DNA of 64,000 nucleotides from Prolixibacteraceae bacterium (GCA_019459485.1 JAIBEZ010000035.1:1-64000); one strand, 5' to 3'. Positions 18,748 to 27,841 are shown, numbered from the stretch's first letter. Numbers and translations: made by a program. The notes: generated from the sequence alone by a model not told the origin.

Positions 18748-19479
18748 ATGATCACTATTATTCCCGCAATAGACCTTATCGACGCCAAATGTGTTCGTCT
18801 TTCGCAAGGCGACTACAACCAGAAAACAGTGTATAACGAGAATCCGCTCGAAGTGGCCAAAATGTTCGAAGACGCCGGAATCACCCGTTTGCATTTGGTT
18901 GATTTGGATGGCGCCAAAGCCAAACACATTGTCAACCACAAAGTATTGGAATTGATTGCCTCAAAAACCAAATTGGTGATCGACTTTGGAGGCGGCCTGA
19001 AATCGGACGAAGACTTGCGCGTTGCTTTTGAAAGTGGTGCACAAATGGTTACCGGAGGAAGCATTGCCGTGAAAGACCGCGACACTTTCCTGCATTGGAT
19101 CGAAACATATGGCTCTGAAAAAATCATTCTTGGTGCCGATGCCAAAGACAAAATGATTGCTGTGAGCGGCTGGCAGGAAGTTTCAGAACTTTCCATTCTC
19201 GATTTTATTGAAAGCTATACCAGCAAAGGCATCCGGCAGGTAATTTCTACGGACATTGCCCGCGATGGAATGTTAACCGGTCCGAGCATCGATTTATACA
19301 AAGAAATCATGTCTCAGTTCCCTGAACTCGGACTGATTGCCAGTGGCGGCATTGCCACCATGAAAGACATTTACGAACTCGACGAAATGGGCATTCCAGG
19401 TGTTATTACCGGAAAAGCGATTTATGAAGGAAGAATTAGTATGGAAGAAATCAAACTATATAATCTTAATAATTTATAA
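18748..19479 (+). CDS. hisA: ProFAR isomerase (HisA)
   Basis: TIM-barrel isomerase converting ProFAR to PRFAR. The 243-residue protein has the twin catalytic Asp regions: [14 protein letters not shown] near the N-terminus and [14 protein letters not shown] in the second half. The phosphate-binding loops [11 protein letters not shown] and [11 protein letters not shown] fit the half-barrel repeat shared with HisF. The start is fixed by the 3-base distance from the preceding repeat. Confidence 0.97.
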   Translation: MITIIPAIDLIDAKCVRLSQGDYNQKTVYNENPLEVAKMFEDAGITRLHLVDLDGAKAKHIVNHKVLELIASKTKLVIDFGGGLKSDEDLRVAFESGAQMVTGGSIAVKDRDTFLHWIETYGSEKIILGADAKDKMIAVSGWQEVSELSILDFIESYTSKGIRQVISTDIARDGMLTGPSIDLYKEIMSQFPELGLIASGGIATMKDIYELDEMGIPGVITGKAIYEGRISMEEIKLYNLNNL

Positions 19480-19483
19480 TTTA

Positions 19484-19538
19484 AAATATAACTTTCATGG
19501 GTTATATTTGTGTAATTAACCAATATGAGTTATATTTG
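19484..19538 (+). promoter_or_regulatory. Palindromic operator and promoter of the SatD-like/DUF3307 pair
   Basis: A perfect 9-bp inverted repeat AAATATAAC (19484-19492) / GTTATATTT (19501-19509) with an 8-base spacer, and a third half-site GTTATATTTG at 19529-19538. The right-hand half-sites each contain TATATTTG, an exact TAnnTTTG -7 element (19503-19510 and 19531-19538). A protein bound to the half-sites would therefore block the promoter. The SatD-like product has a C-terminal helix-turn-helix, so autoregulation is the simplest reading (inference). Confidence 0.65.
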
Positions 19539-19542
19539 AGCC

Positions 19543-20178
19543 ATGAAACTAAATGAAGAAATAGCGGTACTTACTTGCGATATCATTGATTCGTCGCTGT
19601 TATCATCTGATGGATTAAAAAATTATCAACAGATTATAGAATCTTTGGGAGATGGGAAGGTTCTAATACATCCTCGATTTTACAGAGGCGATAGTTTTCA
19701 ATTGGCAACAAAACCGGCTGAAGCACTTGAAATTGCTGTCAGGATTCGCATTGAAATGAAACGGCTCCACGAACAAAATGACGTACGTGTTTCAGTAGGA
19801 ATTGGAAAGGTTTCAACTTTAAATGAAAATGTCTTGTTTTCGACAGGTCCAGCGTTTGAAATTTCCGGCAAAAATCTCGATCAATTGAAGGAAAAAAAAT
19901 TGAACCTATTGATTCAGACTGAAAATACGCTACTGAATGACGAACTGGAAACGTATTGTTATTTCGCCGACGTAATTATTAACGGCTTTACGAAAATCCA
20001 ATCCAACATTATCTATTATAAAATGCAGGGATTGGATCAGGCTGGAATTGCAAATATTATAGCTGTTAGTCAGCCAGCTGTAAGCAAATCGCTTAAAACA
20101 GCCAATTGGCAAACCATTGAAAGATTTATGAAGCGATATAAAACCCTGATTAGTCAAAATTATGGATCCAATGATTAG
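19543..20178 (+). CDS. SatD-like protein with C-terminal helix-turn-helix
   Basis: A 211-residue protein recognised as SatD-like from the N-terminal EIAVLTCDIIDSS strand-turn and its pairing with DUF3307. The N-terminal part (about 1-140) looks alpha/beta and contains FYRGDSFQLAT and VRVSVGIGKVST, reminiscent of a nucleotide-cyclase/GGDEF-like ferredoxin fold without clear catalytic metal residues. The C-terminal part has a sigma-region-4/MarR-like HTH (GLDQAGIANIIAVSQPAVSK, about 166-185). It overlaps the next gene by 17 bases. The pair has its own promoter inside the his operon. The biochemical role is unknown; DNA binding is an inference from the HTH. Confidence 0.65.
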   Translation: MKLNEEIAVLTCDIIDSSLLSSDGLKNYQQIIESLGDGKVLIHPRFYRGDSFQLATKPAEALEIAVRIRIEMKRLHEQNDVRVSVGIGKVSTLNENVLFSTGPAFEISGKNLDQLKEKKLNLLIQTENTLLNDELETYCYFADVIINGFTKIQSNIIYYKMQGLDQAGIANIIAVSQPAVSKSLKTANWQTIERFMKRYKTLISQNYGSND

Positions 20179-20854
20179 CTTATTTTTTCCAATGCTTGCA
20201 GGTCATTTGGTGGCCGATTTTTGGTTGCAACCGTCAAGTTGGGTTTCGCATAAAAAAGAAAATGGCTGGAAATCGAAAAAATTGATCCTTCATACAATAA
20301 TTGCATCTGTTCTTCCGGTTGTATTCACTTTACAATTATCACTTTGGTGGTTTGTGCCGGTTATCTTTTTGACTCATTACCTGATTGATGTTGTAAAATC
20401 GAAAGTAAAACAAACCATGTGGTTTTTTTTAGCCGATCAGTTGTTGCACATTGGCATACTTTGGATATTGGCTACATTCTTCACCGAAATTACCATTCCT
20501 AAAAGTTTTATTCACTTCTGGATTTATGCATGCGGGTTTATCTTGATAACCAATCCATTGGGAATTTTGACCGGAATGTTTTTAAAATCAGTCACTAAGG
20601 CAGAAAGTAACACTGTCCAATTGAACGCCTCTGCATGGATTGGAATATTTGAACGGATACTCATCGTAATATTTGTAACCACCGGACAAATTCAGGCAAT
20701 CGGATTTTTGGTGGCCGCCAAATCGGTTTTCCGCTTTAGCGAAATACAACAGGAAGGAAATCAAAAAGCCGAGTACTTTTTGTTGGGAACACTGGTGTCA
20801 TTTACGGTGGCGATTGTTGTTGGATTGGGGATAAAATTATTGATGACAAACTGA
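20162..20854 (+). CDS. DUF3307 family membrane protein
   Basis: A 230-residue polytopic inner-membrane protein with about six or seven hydrophobic segments. It has the family features near the N-terminus: AGHLVADFWLQPSSWVSHK, then LHTI, and later LTHYLIDVVKSK and LADQLLHI. The repeated His/Asp pairs at the membrane face (HLVADF, HYLID, DQLLH) are conserved in DUF3307 and could bind metal or take part in catalysis (inference). It overlaps the SatD-like gene by 17 bases; an internal ATG at 20171 would still overlap. The family commonly occurs next to SatD-like regulators. Confidence 0.75.
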   Translation: MDPMISLFFPMLAGHLVADFWLQPSSWVSHKKENGWKSKKLILHTIIASVLPVVFTLQLSLWWFVPVIFLTHYLIDVVKSKVKQTMWFFLADQLLHIGILWILATFFTEITIPKSFIHFWIYACGFILITNPLGILTGMFLKSVTKAESNTVQLNASAWIGIFERILIVIFVTTGQIQAIGFLVAAKSVFRFSEIQQEGNQKAEYFLLGTLVSFTVAIVVGLGIKLLMTN

Positions 20855-20873
20855 TGTTGAATCTTGTGATCTT

Positions 20874-20904
20874 AACTTTGAACTTTAAACTCGGAACTTT
20901 AAAC
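20874..20904. repeat. AACTTTAAAC iterated-word repeat before hisF
   Basis: AACTTTG, AACTTTAAAC and, after TCGG, AACTTTAAAC again, in the 57-base gap between the DUF3307 gene and hisF, ending 7 bases before the hisF ATG. It is one of the series of different short-word repeats in the gaps of this operon. Confidence 0.6.
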
Positions 20905-20911
20905 TGATTGT

Positions 20912-21664
20912 ATGCTTGCAAAACGAATTATACCATGCCTTGATATTAAAGACGGTCAGACCGTGAAAGGCATCAATTTTATCAATATTAAGAGCGTTGG
21001 CGACCCGGTTGAACTGGGCGCATTGTATGCTGAACAGGGTGCCGACGAATTGGTTTTCCTCGATATTACTGCCACGCACGAAGGCCGCAAAACCTTTGTT
21101 GAACTGGTGAAACGCATCGCCCGTGAAATCAATATTCCGTTTACTGTTGGTGGCGGAATCAGCGAGTTGAAAGATGCAGATGCGCTGTTGAGTGCCGGTG
21201 CCGATAAAATCAGCATCAACTCATCAGCAGTTCGCAACCCGAAACTAATCGACGATCTGGCTTTGAACTTTGGAAGCCAATTTGTGGTTTTGGCCATCGA
21301 TGCGCGCGGCGAAAACGATTACTGGACGGTGACGGTGAATGGTGGTCGCATTCCGACAGAGAAAGAGCTTTTTTCATGGGCGAAAGAAGGCGAGAGCCGC
21401 GGTGCCGGAGAAATTTTGTTTACATCGATGAACCACGACGGAACCAAAGCCGGTTTTGCAAATAAGGAACTGGCTAAAATGTCGGATATGTTGCGCATTC
21501 CTATCATCGCTTCCGGAGGCGCCGGAAACATGGATCACTTTGTGGATGTGTTTACCGAAGGAAAAGCCGACGCCGGATTGGCTGCCAGCATTTTCCATTA
21601 CAAGGAAATTGCGATACCCGATTTGAAAGCATATCTTCGGGCCAAAAATATTCCCATCCGATAA
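20912..21664 (+). CDS. hisF: Imidazole glycerol phosphate synthase, cyclase subunit
   Basis: TIM-barrel cyclase that uses ammonia from HisH to turn PRFAR into imidazole glycerol phosphate and AICAR. The 250-residue protein has the catalytic Asp11-region [16 protein letters not shown], the second catalytic Asp in [14 protein letters not shown], and the phosphate loops [20 protein letters not shown] and [13 protein letters not shown]. The length is typical. An outer-membrane protein gene follows 14 bases after the stop. Confidence 0.97.
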   Translation: MLAKRIIPCLDIKDGQTVKGINFINIKSVGDPVELGALYAEQGADELVFLDITATHEGRKTFVELVKRIAREINIPFTVGGGISELKDADALLSAGADKISINSSAVRNPKLIDDLALNFGSQFVVLAIDARGENDYWTVTVNGGRIPTEKELFSWAKEGESRGAGEILFTSMNHDGTKAGFANKELAKMSDMLRIPIIASGGAGNMDHFVDVFTEGKADAGLAASIFHYKEIAIPDLKAYLRAKNIPIR

Positions 21665-21678
21665 TTACTCCATACCCA

Positions 21679-22839
21679 ATGAAAAGAGTCGTTTTCTTTC
21701 TTGTGTTTTTTGTTTCGGCAGCAACTTTCGCTCAAAATAATATTGACAAAGAACTATTAACTCAAATTCCAAACTGTGAAAATGTTGCTTTCAATTCTTC
21801 AAGAATGATTGAACGTTTTTTTGGATTGAAAAATTATGATTCGATTGCTGTTGTTTCCAATCGGTGGGAAGATTTTTGCGGAACAACAGAACCTTTGTTT
21901 CGCTTAAAAGTTTTGAATCAGATTCAAGGCAGAACATTTAGCGATATTTGGATGGATAAGGAGTTTCTCATGAATTTTATATTTCTTTATCTGGATCGCC
22001 TTGATTACGCTAAAGAATCCAATGCAAAACAAGTTTATGAGCGTTATAAAATTCCATTCGGATATATTTCGTTGAATTCACCTTTCGATGATTTGACGGT
22101 AGTTTGGGCAAATTCACTATTGGAGAAGGCTGACTTGTTGCCAGTTGAAAGAGCATTTTGCCTGCTATATTCAAATCAAACAGATGCTTTCTGGCAAATG
22201 TTAAAAGATCAAAAAGTTTCAGATGCGAAACTTCAGGAGGTTTATAACGAGCAGCTCCGAAAAACAAAAAAAATGGTTGAAGGAAATCTAGGAATTCTGT
22301 CTGGTATTTTCTTACCTCAATCCAACCTGAATGAATTCATTGGAATAAAGCCAATTTTTGGATTTCAGGTAGGTGCTAAAATTAATAAAGTTCAGTACGA
22401 CCTGACGCTTGCATTTCGACCTGGAAAACCTGCGAATCCTTACAACGTGGTTTTTAAAGATGAAATTGTTGAAACCAATTATCAGTTTGGCGGTTATGTT
22501 GGTTTGGATGGAGCGTATGAATTAACAAACAATTATAAAAAAGAATTGGATCTGCTTGGAGGAATCGGAGCAGAAATTATGGACGCCATTGAAGGCGATC
22601 CTGAAATAGAAAACGATAGTAAAACGCTCGCAAGTTTAAATCTTAACCTTGGTTTAGGATATAGAATCTATTCAAAAAGAATGAGTTTTGTTGGATTGCA
22701 AACCAAGTATAATTTCGTGAATTTAAATAATGAGAAGGGCACCAGTCTGAAAGGTAACTACATATCTCTGGTTCTCACCTATAATTATTTTGGAAATATC
22801 CAGAAAAATTCAATATTGAAAAGACTTAAAATAAAATAG
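21679..22839 (+). CDS. Exported protein with C-terminal beta-rich (possibly outer-membrane) domain, unknown function
   Basis: 386 residues beginning with a clear signal peptide (MKRVVFFLVFFVSAATFA, cleavage near AQ). The first half (about 20-190) is mostly helical with few repeats; the second half (about 205-375) has alternating strands such as GFQVGAKINKVQYDLTLAF and LNLGLGYRIYSKRMSFVG, compatible with a small barrel. The C-terminus is a basic tail rather than an aromatic end, so barrel status is uncertain. It is wedged between hisF (14 bases) and hisIE (2 bases), so it must be co-transcribed with them. I do not recognise the family. Confidence 0.6.
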   Translation: MKRVVFFLVFFVSAATFAQNNIDKELLTQIPNCENVAFNSSRMIERFFGLKNYDSIAVVSNRWEDFCGTTEPLFRLKVLNQIQGRTFSDIWMDKEFLMNFIFLYLDRLDYAKESNAKQVYERYKIPFGYISLNSPFDDLTVVWANSLLEKADLLPVERAFCLLYSNQTDAFWQMLKDQKVSDAKLQEVYNEQLRKTKKMVEGNLGILSGIFLPQSNLNEFIGIKPIFGFQVGAKINKVQYDLTLAFRPGKPANPYNVVFKDEIVETNYQFGGYVGLDGAYELTNNYKKELDLLGGIGAEIMDAIEGDPEIENDSKTLASLNLNLGLGYRIYSKRMSFVGLQTKYNFVNLNNEKGTSLKGNYISLVLTYNYFGNIQKNSILKRLKIK

Positions 22840-22841
22840 AT

Positions 22842-23450
22842 ATGGAAAATACAAAATTAGATTACACCAAGCTTGGCAACGGACTCATTCCGGCCATTAT
22901 TCAGGATAATACTACCAATGTTGTATTGATGTTGGGATTCATGAACGAAGAAGCGGTTGCAAAAACCGAAGAAACCGGTCAGGTTACTTTTTTTAGCCGT
23001 ACCAAAAACCGGCTGTGGACCAAAGGTGAAGAATCGGGCAATTTCCTGAATGTCGTTTCCATCGCTCCCGATTGCGACAACGATACGCTTTTGATCAAGG
23101 TAAATCCGGTTGGCCCGGTTTGCCACACCGGCGACGATACTTGCTGGGGTGAAGAAAATGAGGAAAGCGATCTTCAGTTCCTGGAATATTTGCAGGATTT
23201 TATCGATCAGCGCAAACAGGAAATGCCTGAAGGTTCGTACACCACTTCGCTGTTTCAAAAAGGAACCCGCACAATTGCCCAGAAAGTGGGAGAGGAGGCG
23301 GTTGAAACCATTATCGGTGCAATGGCCGACGACGATGAGAATTTTCTATATGAAGGCGCCGATTTGTTGTACCACCTAATCGTTCTGTTGTCGCACAAAG
23401 GTTACCGCATTGAAGATTTAGCCAGAGAATTGAAGAAGCGACACAAATAA
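22842..23450 (+). CDS. hisI: Bifunctional phosphoribosyl-AMP cyclohydrolase / phosphoribosyl-ATP pyrophosphatase
   Basis: HisIE fusion of 202 residues, steps two and three of the pathway. The N-terminal cyclohydrolase domain (about 1-108) has MLGFMNEEA, FFSRTKNRLWTKGEESGN, and the Zn/Mg ligands in DCDNDTLL and CHTGDDTCW. The C-terminal pyrophosphatase domain (about 112-202) has SYTTSLFQKGT and the acidic helix QKVGEEAVETIIGA with EGADLLYHLIVLL. It starts 2 bases after the upstream stop and is the last gene before the operon terminator. Confidence 0.97.
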   Translation: MENTKLDYTKLGNGLIPAIIQDNTTNVVLMLGFMNEEAVAKTEETGQVTFFSRTKNRLWTKGEESGNFLNVVSIAPDCDNDTLLIKVNPVGPVCHTGDDTCWGEENEESDLQFLEYLQDFIDQRKQEMPEGSYTTSLFQKGTRTIAQKVGEEAVETIIGAMADDDENFLYEGADLLYHLIVLLSHKGYRIEDLARELKKRHK

Positions 23451-23482
23451 TCGCTGTTTTGATTGTATAATATGATCCATAT

Positions 23483-23518
23483 AAAGCGGAGTATTCTGTA
23501 AATAGAGTCCTCCGTTTT
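23483..23518 (+). terminator. Terminator at the end of the his operon
   Basis: AAGCGGAG / CTCCGTTTT stem (one G-T pair) with an 18-base loop, followed by TTTTGCATTTT, about 33 bases after the hisIE stop. Confidence 0.65.
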
Positions 23519-23612
23519 GCATTTTAATGTGCCTAAATTGTTAAAAGATCAGCATTTACAAAAACTTAATAGCTCACTTACCGTAAAACCAATTTCGATT
23601 GGATTATTAGGC

Positions 23613-23620
23613 TATCTTTG
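23613..23620 (+). promoter_or_regulatory. typA promoter, -7 element
   Basis: TATCTTTG, exact TAnnTTTG, 20 bases before the typA ATG; this supports the ATG at 23641 over the TTG at 23632. No good -33 TTTG is seen. Confidence 0.55.
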
Positions 23621-23640
23621 CGCCTTCATTTTTGAACCCT

Positions 23641-25446
23641 ATGCAGAAGATTAGAAACATTGCGATTATTGCCCACGTTGACCACGGTAAAACGACATTG
23701 GTTGACAAGATGATTTACTATTGTAACATCATGAAAGAACACGAGAAGATGCAGGAGCTGATTCTCGACAGCAACGATTTGGAACGTGAAAGAGGTATTA
23801 CCATTCTGGCAAAGAATGTATCGGTTATTTATAACGACATTAAAATCAATATAATAGATACTCCCGGTCACGCCGATTTTGGTGGTGAAGTTGAACGTGT
23901 ACTGAACATGGCTGACGGTGTTTTATTGTTGGTGGATGCTTTTGAAGGCACCATGCCACAAACACGTTTCGTATTGTCAAAAGCACTGGCATTGGGCTTG
24001 AAACCCATTGTTGTGGTAAACAAAGTTGACAAACCAAACTGTCGTCCGGAAGAAGTTCACGAGCAGGTTTTCGACCTGATGTACAGCCTGAACGCAACCG
24101 AAGAACAATTAAATTTCCCTACAATTTACGGATCGGCCAAACAAGGTTGGATGTCGGATGACTGGAAAGTTCCTACTGACAATATCGAAGCATTGCTGAA
24201 ATCGATCGTAAAGTACATTCCTGGTCCGGTTCCAAATCCGGGCACTCCGCAGGTTTTGATTACTTCACTTGATTATTCATCCTATGTTGGCCGTATTGCA
24301 ATTGGCCGTATCCACCGGGGCGAAATCAGCGAAGGAATGAACGTTTCGCTTGTAAAACGCGATGGTTCAGTAAAACGCACGAAAATTAAAGAACTGCATA
24401 CGTTTACAGGTCTTGGACGCCAGAAAGTTGAAAGTATGGTTTCCGGAGATATTTGCGCCATGGTTGGAATTGATGGTTTCGACATTGGCGATACCGTTTG
24501 CGATTGGGAAAATCCTGAACCGCTTGATCCGATTGCGGTGGATGAGCCAACCATGAGTATGACATTCATGATTAACAACTCGCCATTCTACGGAAAAGAG
24601 GGGAAATATGTGACTTCGCGCCACTTGAAAGACCGTCTGGAAAAGGAACTGGAGAAGAACCTTGCTTTGCGGGTACTTCCAACTGATTCAGCCGATTCTT
24701 ACACTGTTTATGGACGTGGGGTACTGCATTTATCGGTGCTGATTGAAACCATGCGTCGCGAAGGATACGAGCTTCAGGTTGGACAACCTCAGGTTTTGTT
24801 TAAAGAAATTGATGGTGAGAAATGTGAACCAATCGAAGAATTGCACGTGGATGTACCTGAAGAATATTCAGGGAAAGTGGTTGAAATGGCCTCGCAGCGT
24901 AAAGGCGAAATGCAAATAATGGAGCGAAAAGGCGATCGCATTCACCTCGAATTCATTATTCCGTCACGCGGAATTATCGGCATGCGTACCAATATGTTGA
25001 CTGCCACCGCCGGAGAAGCGGTTATGAACCACCGTTTTATTGAATATCAGCCGTATAAGGGAGCAATCGACATTAGGAATAACGGATCGCTGGTTGCCCT
25101 TGAAACCGGAACCGCATTTGCTTATTCGATCAGTAAACTTGCTGACCGGGGATCATTCTTTATCGATCCGCAACAGGAAATTTATGAAGGACAAGTGATT
25201 GGCGAAAATAACCGTGCTGATGATTTAACAATCAATGTAACCAAGCCAAAAAAATTGACCAACATGCGGGCCTCTGGTACCGACGAAAAAATGAGGTTGA
25301 TTACTCCCATTCGATTTAGTTTGGAAGAGGCTTTGGAATATATAAAAGAAGATGAGTTGGTTGAGGTAACGCCTTTGTCAATCCGGATGCGTAAGATCTT
25401 CCTGAAAGAGCACGAACGAAAAAGATTGGCTAAAAACAGTCAATAG
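23641..25446 (+). CDS. typA: Ribosome-associated GTPase TypA/BipA
   Basis: Translational GTPase of the EF-G/LepA superfamily involved in 50S assembly and stress adaptation. The 601-residue protein has G1 AHVDHGKTT, switch I RERGITI, G3 [16 protein letters not shown]4 NKVDK, domain II, EF-G-like domains III and V ([29 protein letters not shown]), and the TypA-specific C-terminal domain with [19 protein letters not shown] and [16 protein letters not shown] codon three codons upstream is less likely than the ATG. Confidence 0.96.
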   Translation: MQKIRNIAIIAHVDHGKTTLVDKMIYYCNIMKEHEKMQELILDSNDLERERGITILAKNVSVIYNDIKINIIDTPGHADFGGEVERVLNMADGVLLLVDAFEGTMPQTRFVLSKALALGLKPIVVVNKVDKPNCRPEEVHEQVFDLMYSLNATEEQLNFPTIYGSAKQGWMSDDWKVPTDNIEALLKSIVKYIPGPVPNPGTPQVLITSLDYSSYVGRIAIGRIHRGEISEGMNVSLVKRDGSVKRTKIKELHTFTGLGRQKVESMVSGDICAMVGIDGFDIGDTVCDWENPEPLDPIAVDEPTMSMTFMINNSPFYGKEGKYVTSRHLKDRLEKELEKNLALRVLPTDSADSYTVYGRGVLHLSVLIETMRREGYELQVGQPQVLFKEIDGEKCEPIEELHVDVPEEYSGKVVEMASQRKGEMQIMERKGDRIHLEFIIPSRGIIGMRTNMLTATAGEAVMNHRFIEYQPYKGAIDIRNNGSLVALETGTAFAYSISKLADRGSFFIDPQQEIYEGQVIGENNRADDLTINVTKPKKLTNMRASGTDEKMRLITPIRFSLEEALEYIKEDELVEVTPLSIRMRKIFLKEHERKRLAKNSQ

Positions 25447-25474
25447 TAAGTTTGCACATCCAAATACAATATAG

Positions 25475-25510
25475 AAACCCTGATCGGAATAAATCCTGAT
25501 CAGGGTTTTT
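25475..25510 (+). terminator. Terminator after typA
   Basis: Perfect 11-bp stem AAACCCTGATC / GATCAGGGTTT with a 12-base loop and a following T-run. Confidence 0.85.
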
Positions 25511-25654
25511 CTTTGAGGTGTGAGGACCCATTTTATTTCTTGATTTTTCCTGAATGAGTATTGCTCTATAACACAAACAGTGGCGTTAAATAACATGCTT
25601 TTTTTAGTTAAAATGTTGTACTTTTTGCAGAACCAATAATTAAAACCTTTCATT

Positions 25655-26356
25655 ATGAATGTCATATCCACTTGCCTTACGGGAACTGCAACTATTCTGT
25701 CTTGCAGAAAGATTGCACAGTCATTTAGTGAAAATATCTACGAACTCTCTTCTATCAGGCACAATTGGTCGCCTGAATATGCCGCTAATCTGAAGGAAAG
25801 AATTGACACGATTATGCACCAGTATTTTACAGAAGAATCGCTTTCAGAACACCTCGAAAAACATGGTCAGCTTTACGAATTAATGGTTGCCGCTTTAAAA
25901 GACGTTACCGTATTTCGTGCCGAATTGAAAGTTGATTTCAGTTACGACAAACCATTTCTGAAGGAGACTTTTGAGAAATTGGGATACGTTGATTATTACA
26001 GCGACGCAAAAAACGGCGATCATTTTAGTCTGTACAAAATGATGTCAACATTCAAACGCAACATGGACAGCGAATTACAGCAAGTGATTTTGGCGAGGGG
26101 AATCGATAAGCATTTGCTGACCCGGTTACTTACATACCGAGAAAAGCTGGCTGAATTAAGGAACTGTTTTGATATTTTACATGGCAAAGACGAATTGGGT
26201 GCCGAATTGAAACGGGAAATCAATGCCATTTATTCTGAAGTGAAAGACATCTGCCGCATAGCGACCGCTTATTACGAATTTGACCCTGTTCAACGTGACA
26301 GGTTCTGCTTCTACAAGGTCATGATCGGCCTTCGAAAATCGATGCTGGTAAACTGA
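25655..26356 (+). CDS. Uncharacterised helical protein
   Basis: 233 residues, predicted mostly alpha-helical, with no signal peptide or membrane segment, rich in charged residues, and Cys at the N-terminal CLTGTATILSC. I do not recognise a family or catalytic motif. Upstream there is a -7-like TACTTTTTGC (one extra T versus TAnnTTTG) about 40 bases before the ATG, and a strong terminator follows, so it is probably a monocistronic gene. It lies between typA and the convergent DUF4494 gene. Confidence 0.65.
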   Translation: MNVISTCLTGTATILSCRKIAQSFSENIYELSSIRHNWSPEYAANLKERIDTIMHQYFTEESLSEHLEKHGQLYELMVAALKDVTVFRAELKVDFSYDKPFLKETFEKLGYVDYYSDAKNGDHFSLYKMMSTFKRNMDSELQQVILARGIDKHLLTRLLTYREKLAELRNCFDILHGKDELGAELKREINAIYSEVKDICRIATAYYEFDPVQRDRFCFYKVMIGLRKSMLVN

Positions 26357-26360
26357 TCAA

Positions 26361-26396
26361 AAAAAATCCGGAGTTTTAAAACCTCCGGATTTTTTT
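26361..26396. terminator. Bidirectional terminator
   Basis: A 13-bp perfect stem AAAAAATCCGGAG / CTCCGGATTTTTT ends the gene at 25655 and could also serve the convergent DUF4494 gene. Confidence 0.88.
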
Positions 26397-26417
26397 GTCA
26401 ATATAATTTTGTGTGAT

Positions 26418-26999
26418 TTATTCCTGATCGTCAGTTTCTTCCAATTCGGTTTCTTCGTCTTCCTCGTCATCTGCCGAGTAAACAACATCCAAATCTTCAT
26501 CTTCAAAAACAGGTTTTTTTGTAACCTCTTTCAACGGTTTCAGGTTTGAAGGGATTTTTGCATTCACTTTGTCTTCAAAATAAGGGAAAACATCAATGAT
26601 ATTGCATATTGCCAGTGAAGTTGTTTGATATGGAACCAGAACGTAAGCCAGTCCTTCTTCGAGGCGTTGGAGAGCCTGTTTCAGATCGTCGGCAGCAACC
26701 AGAAAATAGTTGTTTATTTTCTTCTCTTTTCCGGCTTTTTCGTCGATGGTTACAATACCAATTCTTGCCTTGTACCACCATTCGCCGTTTTCGTGCGGAT
26801 ATATTTCAACGATATTCGATTTTTTGATATTGTCAACCATAAATTCACCACGAACCATGGTTTCCATTTGCTGAATGATGCGTGTTTCGGCATCTGTAAA
26901 CGATACGGCATCTACCAGATATACCTCGCTCACTTTGCGTTCGCGGCCGTCATCGTCAATTTTTACGTATTTTACTTTACACTCGAACCAGGTTTGCAT
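26418..26999 (-). CDS. DUF4494 family protein
   Basis: A 193-residue cytoplasmic protein of the Bacteroidota-restricted DUF4494 family, recognised by the start MQTWFECKVKYVKIDDDG, VYLVDAVSFTDAE, EWWYKARIGIVTIDEKAGKEK and NYFLVAADDLKQAL. The fold is likely a duplicated alpha/beta unit with a very acidic, low-complexity tail (about 160-193, runs of Asp/Glu). The function is unknown. Confidence 0.85.
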   Translation of the reverse strand: MQTWFECKVKYVKIDDDGRERKVSEVYLVDAVSFTDAETRIIQQMETMVRGEFMVDNIKKSNIVEIYPHENGEWWYKARIGIVTIDEKAGKEKKINNYFLVAADDLKQALQRLEEGLAYVLVPYQTTSLAICNIIDVFPYFEDKVNAKIPSNLKPLKEVTKKPVFEDEDLDVVYSADDEEDEETELEETDDQE

Positions 27000-27019
27000 A
27001 CTTTATTTTTTTTGATCTG

Positions 27020-27027
27020 CAAAGATA
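27020..27027 (-). promoter_or_regulatory. DUF4494 gene promoter, -7 element
   Basis: Minus strand TATCTTTG, 20 bases before the ATG, implying a leader of about 15 bases. The rest of the 252-base gap up to 27251 is AT-rich and shows no other feature. Confidence 0.5.
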
Positions 27028-27251
27028 TTTTCTCTCTCCGGATATCCTTCGGAAAACGGAAATAGTTTTAAACAATTTACAGATTGTACCAAAAAGAAGG
27101 GGCTCTTTGTACTAAGGCAAACAGCCTACTATTCCCAGTTTTTATTATATGGTTCTACATGAAATATATTATTTAAAAAATATAAAACATGATTGTATTA
27201 TGATTTAAAATTCAGTATTTTTAAACACTAAACAACTTAAAAGTTCAAACC

Positions 27252-27788
27252 ATGAAAAAATTAAGCTTTAGAAGAATCATTCGTTTAGTCTTTGCTCTTT
27301 CAGTGGTATTATCTTTTGGCTCAACCTGTGCAGATAATGAAGAACCTACACCAGACTATGCAGGAAAATGGGAAACTGAAAAACCATATCCATCTACAAG
27401 TGGATTTGTTAAAGTTTTTTACTATTTGGAACTTTCAAATAGCGAATTTACAGAGACCTTTGTAAAGCCCACACTAGACGCTACTGTTACTCCAACTCAA
27501 GTGAAAATTGAAGGATTAGTTTCAATAACTGGAAATATTTTGGAATTAACACCGAATAAACTAAGCTTTTCATACTATAACAGGTCCACATCAACTGCTG
27601 CAGAACCTCATGAAAGCTATTCCAACGAAGATCAAAATTTTGATCTTCGACTTGACGGTTTGATATCACCAACTAGTAACCATAAAATGGAATACGACAT
27701 TACTGATGGGAAGCTATATCTTAAAATAGACTATAACAAGGATGGCCTTTATTCAGAAAGCGAAAAATCAGTTTACACAAAGCAGTAA
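27252..27788 (+). CDS. Small lipoprotein, unknown function
   Basis: 178 residues with a lipoprotein signal (charged start, hydrophobic core VFALSVVLSF, lipobox GSTC with lipidated Cys near residue 27), then an acidic DNEEPTPDYAGKW start. The body has beta-strand-like alternation (YYLELSNSEFTET, LELTPNKLSFSYY), similar in style to lipocalin-like Bacteroidota lipoproteins. No family is recognised. It is the first gene of an AT-rich block of exported proteins and is followed by its own terminator. Confidence 0.7.
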   Translation: MKKLSFRRIIRLVFALSVVLSFGSTCADNEEPTPDYAGKWETEKPYPSTSGFVKVFYYLELSNSEFTETFVKPTLDATVTPTQVKIEGLVSITGNILELTPNKLSFSYYNRSTSTAAEPHESYSNEDQNFDLRLDGLISPTSNHKMEYDITDGKLYLKIDYNKDGLYSESEKSVYTKQ

Positions 27789-27811
27789 GAATTCTCATTA
27801 GTAGCCACAAA

Positions 27812-27841
27812 AAAGCCGCTCCCTTCGCGGAAAGCGGCTTT
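27812..27841 (+). terminator. Terminator after the small lipoprotein gene
   Basis: AAAGCCGCT / AGCGGCTTT 9-bp perfect stem with a 12-base loop, followed by GGTATTTTTG. Confidence 0.75.

Noticed and set aside
23632-23640. TTG start for typA
   Set aside because: The ATG at 23641 gives the conserved [12 protein letters not shown] start and fits the -7 element position.
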